DNA of 8,202 nucleotides. Origin: Lachnospiraceae bacterium (GTDB taxonomy: Bacteria; Bacillota; Clostridia; Lachnospirales; Lachnospiraceae). The stretch is taken from assembly GCA_900754855.1 (NCBI GenBank), contig CAAEEI010000184.1, positions 1 through 8,202 on the forward strand, in the 5' to 3' direction. This document shows, one piece after another, positions 6,076 through 8,202 of this stretch. Both the position numbers and the translations under genes were made by a program. The notes under the pieces are model-generated. The model did not search any database, had not been told where the DNA came from, and worked only from the letters and a program-made list of their open reading frames with translations. The stretch's first letter is position 1. Each line of letters starts with the position of its first letter.

Positions 6076-6915
6076 ATGAAGATAGAAAAAATACGGGCAG
6101 CCTGTTTCAGTCCGACAGGAGGAACAAAAACACTGGTACAGTTTCTGGCAGAAGAACTGGCCGCCAGACTGCAGATTCCGGTGGAAATCATAGACTTTAC
6201 CCGTCCCGGAACACGGCAGGAAACACATAATTTTGGCAAAACCGATCTTTTTATTCTGGGAATGCCGGTATATGCCGGAAGAATACCGAATAAAATTCTT
6301 CCGGACGTTGACCGGATATTTACCGGAGAAGATACGCTGGCCATACCGGTCAGTGTTTTCGGTAATCGAAATTATGACGACGCCCTGATGGAAGAAAAAT
6401 TATTACTGGAGAAGCATGGTTTTCAGGTGATTGCCGCAGCAGCGATGGTGAGTCGGCATGTATTTTCGACGAAACTGGCGGCGGATCGTCCGGATCAACA
6501 GGATTGGGATGAACTGTGCGTTTTTATCGATCAGGTGGCGAAGAAAATCAGATTATGGGAAGAAGATGGTCTGCAGGAGACAGAGAAAAAGATCTGTGTC
6601 CAGGGGCATGATCCGGTGGGCGCATATTATACTCCTCTGGATACAGAGGGAAAGCCAGCCAGATTTTTGAAGGCAAAGCCCGTGGTAGACGAAAAAAGAT
6701 GTACGCAATGTGGTCTTTGTGCAGAAGTTTGTCCCATGGGAAGTATTCCGGTGGAAGATGGTACCAGGACGGACGGCATCTGCATTAAATGTCAGGCCTG
6801 TATACAAAAATGTCCGATGCAGGCTCGCCGAATGGAAGATGCGGCTCTGTTATCCCATATTCAGATGTTGGAAGAACATTATACCCGAAGAGCGTCCAAT
6901 GCCTTCTTCTGGTAA
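6076..6915 (+). CDS. EFR1-type flavodoxin/2x[4Fe-4S] ferredoxin fusion protein
   Basis: This 279-residue redox protein joins a flavodoxin-like domain (about 1-165) to a two-cluster ferredoxin domain (about 200-250). FSPTGGTKT (11-19) is the FMN phosphate loop, and GMPVYAGRIPNK (62-73) and FGNRNYDDAL (95-104) match flavin-contact segments of this family. The cluster motifs are C209-x2-C212-x2-C215-x3-C219-P and C236-x2-C239-x2-C242-x3-C246-P. Each has all four ligands and a proline after the last, typical of low-potential ferredoxins. A role in passing electrons between a reduced carrier and an unknown partner follows from the domains; the partner is unknown. It has no signal peptide, so it is cytosolic. 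It follows the beta-helix gene by 54 nt. Translation start signals are odd: AAGG abuts the ATG with no spacing, while AAAGGG (6055-6060) is 15 nt away. A strong terminator follows 41 nt after the stop. Confidence 0.9.
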   Translation: MKIEKIRAACFSPTGGTKTLVQFLAEELAARLQIPVEIIDFTRPGTRQETHNFGKTDLFILGMPVYAGRIPNKILPDVDRIFTGEDTLAIPVSVFGNRNYDDALMEEKLLLEKHGFQVIAAAAMVSRHVFSTKLAADRPDQQDWDELCVFIDQVAKKIRLWEEDGLQETEKKICVQGHDPVGAYYTPLDTEGKPARFLKAKPVVDEKRCTQCGLCAEVCPMGSIPVEDGTRTDGICIKCQACIQKCPMQARRMEDAALLSHIQMLEEHYTRRASNAFFW

Positions 6916-6956
6916 TGCGCCAACGGAAGAGAAAAAGGAAAAAATAAAGAAAAAAG

Positions 6957-7016
6957 AAAATCGCCGCAGAAGGATTTCTTCCGGAAAGAAGAATCCTTCT
7001 GCGGCGATTTTTTATT
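6957..7016. terminator. Strong bidirectional Rho-independent terminator
   Basis: A perfect 20-bp stem pairs 6957-6976 with 6992-7011, continues past a bulged T into CTTC/GAAG, and closes on a six-base loop. On the plus strand it is followed by a T-rich run, TTTTTTATTT. On the minus strand the A-rich flank 6941-6960 gives a T-rich tail. It therefore can end both the plus-strand operon and the convergent minus-strand gene. The stem arm contains GCCGCAGAAGGAT, also found at the start of the flavodoxin/ferredoxin gene. Confidence 0.93.
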
Positions 7017-7020
7017 TATC

Positions 7021-7048
7021 TGACAGGAAATTGTGCCATTTTCTGTCA
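7021..7048. repeat. Second hairpin downstream of the terminator
   Basis: TGACAGGAAAT (7021-7031) pairs with ATTTTCTGTCA (7038-7048), 11 bp with one G-T wobble and a six-base loop. The flanks TTTTATT (7010-7016) and AATAAAA (7049-7055) can extend the stem around a four-base bulge. It shares the T-tract of the first terminator, so the two structures could compete. Confidence 0.7.
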
Positions 7049-7060
7049 AATAAAACCCTC

Positions 7061-7078
7061 CGGGGGAATACACCCCCG
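7061..7078. terminator. GC-rich hairpin, possible minus-strand terminator
   Basis: CGGGGG (7061-7066) pairs with CCCCCG (7073-7078) around a six-base loop. On the minus strand, GAGGG and then TTTTATTT follow, so it could act as a weak terminator for the unknown gene ending at 7094, although the T-tract begins five bases after the stem. Confidence 0.5.
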
Positions 7079-7081
7079 TGC

Positions 7082-7101
7082 GAGAATAAAATCTTATTCT
7101 C
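7082..7101. repeat. Hairpin overlapping the stop codon of the minus-strand gene
   Basis: GAGAATAA (7082-7089) and TTATTCTC (7094-7101) are perfect 8-bp inverted arms around four bases. The right arm includes the TAA stop of the minus-strand gene, so in its mRNA the stop codon sits inside the stem. Confidence 0.7.
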
Positions 7102-8202
7102 CTACTTCTATGACCGGACAGGACGTTTTGCCCTCCCGGTATTTCAGAGTAATGGTATCTCCTGGATTGTAACGGATCACGGAAAGATGTTCGGCGAGAT
7201 TAACATCATAGATCATGTCGGAATCTTCCAGCAGGAGATAGTAATGAGAATTACCGTCTACTACGCTTTCCGCAATTTTTTTAATGACGCCGGTGACGGT
7301 TTTGTCCTGAGCGCCGGAACCTTTTTCTGTATGTTCAATACCGTTGTCAACCATGAGATTCTGATAGGATTCTTCACATTCGACGACGGAACTGCCGGTG
7401 GCCACGATCTGATAATTGTGTACATTGACCATGGCGTACTGTTTAACCAGACCGGAGGCGTCTTTTAAGGCCATAAAGTAGGTTGGTTCGTTATTAATGT
7501 TCAGCAGAAGAGGGAAAGTAGCGGTGTAACCCAGGTTCTGTACTTTACCTTCTGCCGAAGACATGGCAGAGTCTTCGATGGCTCCTTCAATCTCATAATA
7601 GCGGGTTTCCATGGTACGCTGATTCATCAGCACAAAACCGACGTTGGACTGGTCGCTGGTAATGGATGTTACACCGGTATATACCCAGACGTCATCATTG
7701 ATCGCCAGATAGTTATAGCCATTGGTGGTAACCAGACAGTCTCTCTGATTGAGAATGCTGTTAAAATAACCATGTTTTAACGTACCATAATAATCATAAA
7801 GCTGAACGAGAAGTTCTGCAGAATAAACCTGATCCACCCATTTCGGGACGTCTTTGACGTTGTAGTCCTGACATTCTCCTGTGATGGCATTACAGATAAC
7901 CACATTGCCGATAGTCTGTCCGCCAAAAAGACCGATATTGAACTTTTTGGTACTGCAGATCCAGTATGGCGTACCCTGATCATCTGCCTCAAAACTGATG
8001 TGATCAAACATATAGGTTGGATATTTGAAGCGAAGATGACGGTAAAGATTACGACCGAAATGGTCATAAGGGGTATATTTCATCCCTTCTTTTAAACGAA
8101 CGAGCTCAGTTTTCTGCGTGGCCATATCGATTTTGATATACGCCGGAATACCATTTTTATGGTTGGTAAACCATTTGATGATGTCGGCATACTTTAAAGG
8201 GG
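7094..8202 (-). CDS. Conserved protein of unknown function, C-terminal 368 residues (5' end beyond window)
   Basis: The reverse-strand frame is open to the right edge without a start of its own. The ATG at 8125 is probably internal, because the frame continues upstream as IPAYIKID preceded by KYADIIKWFTNHKNG. I do not recognise a characterised family by name. The sequence resembles, from memory, large membrane-anchored proteins of unknown function in Firmicutes that share the order HLRFKYPT, GTPYWICS, IGLFGG, VPKWVDQVY, VWVYTGVTSITSDQSNVGFVL, AMSSAEGKVQNLGYTATFP, EPTYFMALKDASGLVKQYAMVN. No membrane segment is visible in this part, so any would be upstream. The last 75 or so residues (TVTGVIKKI to VIEVGE) look like a separate small beta-rich, perhaps OB-like, domain, with DGNSHYYLLLEDSDMIYDV and YNPGDTITLKY. 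It is convergent with the plus-strand operon. Function is left open. Confidence 0.85.
   Translation of the reverse strand, partial: PLKYADIIKWFTNHKNGIPAYIKIDMATQKTELVRLKEGMKYTPYDHFGRNLYRHLRFKYPTYMFDHISFEADDQGTPYWICSTKKFNIGLFGGQTIGNVVICNAITGECQDYNVKDVPKWVDQVYSAELLVQLYDYYGTLKHGYFNSILNQRDCLVTTNGYNYLAINDDVWVYTGVTSITSDQSNVGFVLMNQRTMETRYYEIEGAIEDSAMSSAEGKVQNLGYTATFPLLLNINNEPTYFMALKDASGLVKQYAMVNVHNYQIVATGSSVVECEESYQNLMVDNGIEHTEKGSGAQDKTVTGVIKKIAESVVDGNSHYYLLLEDSDMIYDVNLAEHLSVIRYNPGDTITLKYREGKTSCPVIEVGE

Noticed and set aside
6710..7468. 252-residue plus-strand open frame
   Set aside because: It starts inside the ferredoxin motifs in another frame, runs through the terminator hairpins and continues antisense to the unknown minus-strand gene.
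7777..8125. Starts inside the right-edge minus-strand gene (a second frame 7777-8067, and ATG 8125 as true start)
   Set aside because: The first is an out-of-frame shadow. ATG 8125 is not needed, because the same frame continues upstream with credible protein sequence to the window edge and no ribosome binding site precedes it.

Overview
The window reads as chromosomal DNA of an anaerobic, moderately low-GC Firmicute, most likely a clostridium of the Lachnospiraceae type. This rests on the gene families (acetate kinase beside TmcAL, a YqeA-like carbamate kinase, a flavodoxin/ferredoxin fusion), strong AGGAG-type ribosome binding sites, AT-rich intergenic DNA and hairpin-plus-T-tract termination. 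The genus assignment is inference. There are no tRNA or rRNA genes, transposases, integrases, phage genes or CRISPR arrays.

Left region (1-1405): the 5' 356 codons of acetate kinase (ackA, minus strand, cut by the left edge) and a 336-bp AT-rich divergent intergenic region. That region carries one promoter per direction. The putative ackA -10 box is overlapped by an 8-bp inverted repeat.

Middle (1406-3690): tmcAL, the tRNA(Met) cytidine acetate ligase, followed by a patatin-like serine lipid hydrolase that appears to have its own promoter. TmcAL uses acetate and ATP, and acetate kinase controls the acetate/acetyl-phosphate balance, so the divergent pair shares a metabolite.

Right-centre (about 3725-7016): a probable three-gene operon made of an atypical carbamate kinase, a secreted right-handed beta-helix protein and an EFR1-type flavodoxin/2x[4Fe-4S] ferredoxin. 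A strong bidirectional terminator with a 20-bp stem closes it. The carbamate kinase has changes in two normally conserved ligand-binding loops, and no arginine deiminase or ornithine carbamoyltransferase gene is visible beside it.

Right edge (7094-8202, minus strand): the C-terminal 368 residues of a protein of unknown function, convergent with the operon. The gap between the two carries four consecutive hairpins, one overlapping this gene's stop codon.

Most of the window is ordinary housekeeping or metabolic DNA. The items most worth a second look are the altered carbamate kinase loops, the grouping of that kinase with a secreted beta-helix protein and a redox protein, the inverted repeat over the ackA promoter, the hairpin cluster, and a 13-nt identity between the flavodoxin/ferredoxin start site and that operon's terminator stem. 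I do not see convincing evidence of a wholly new system.
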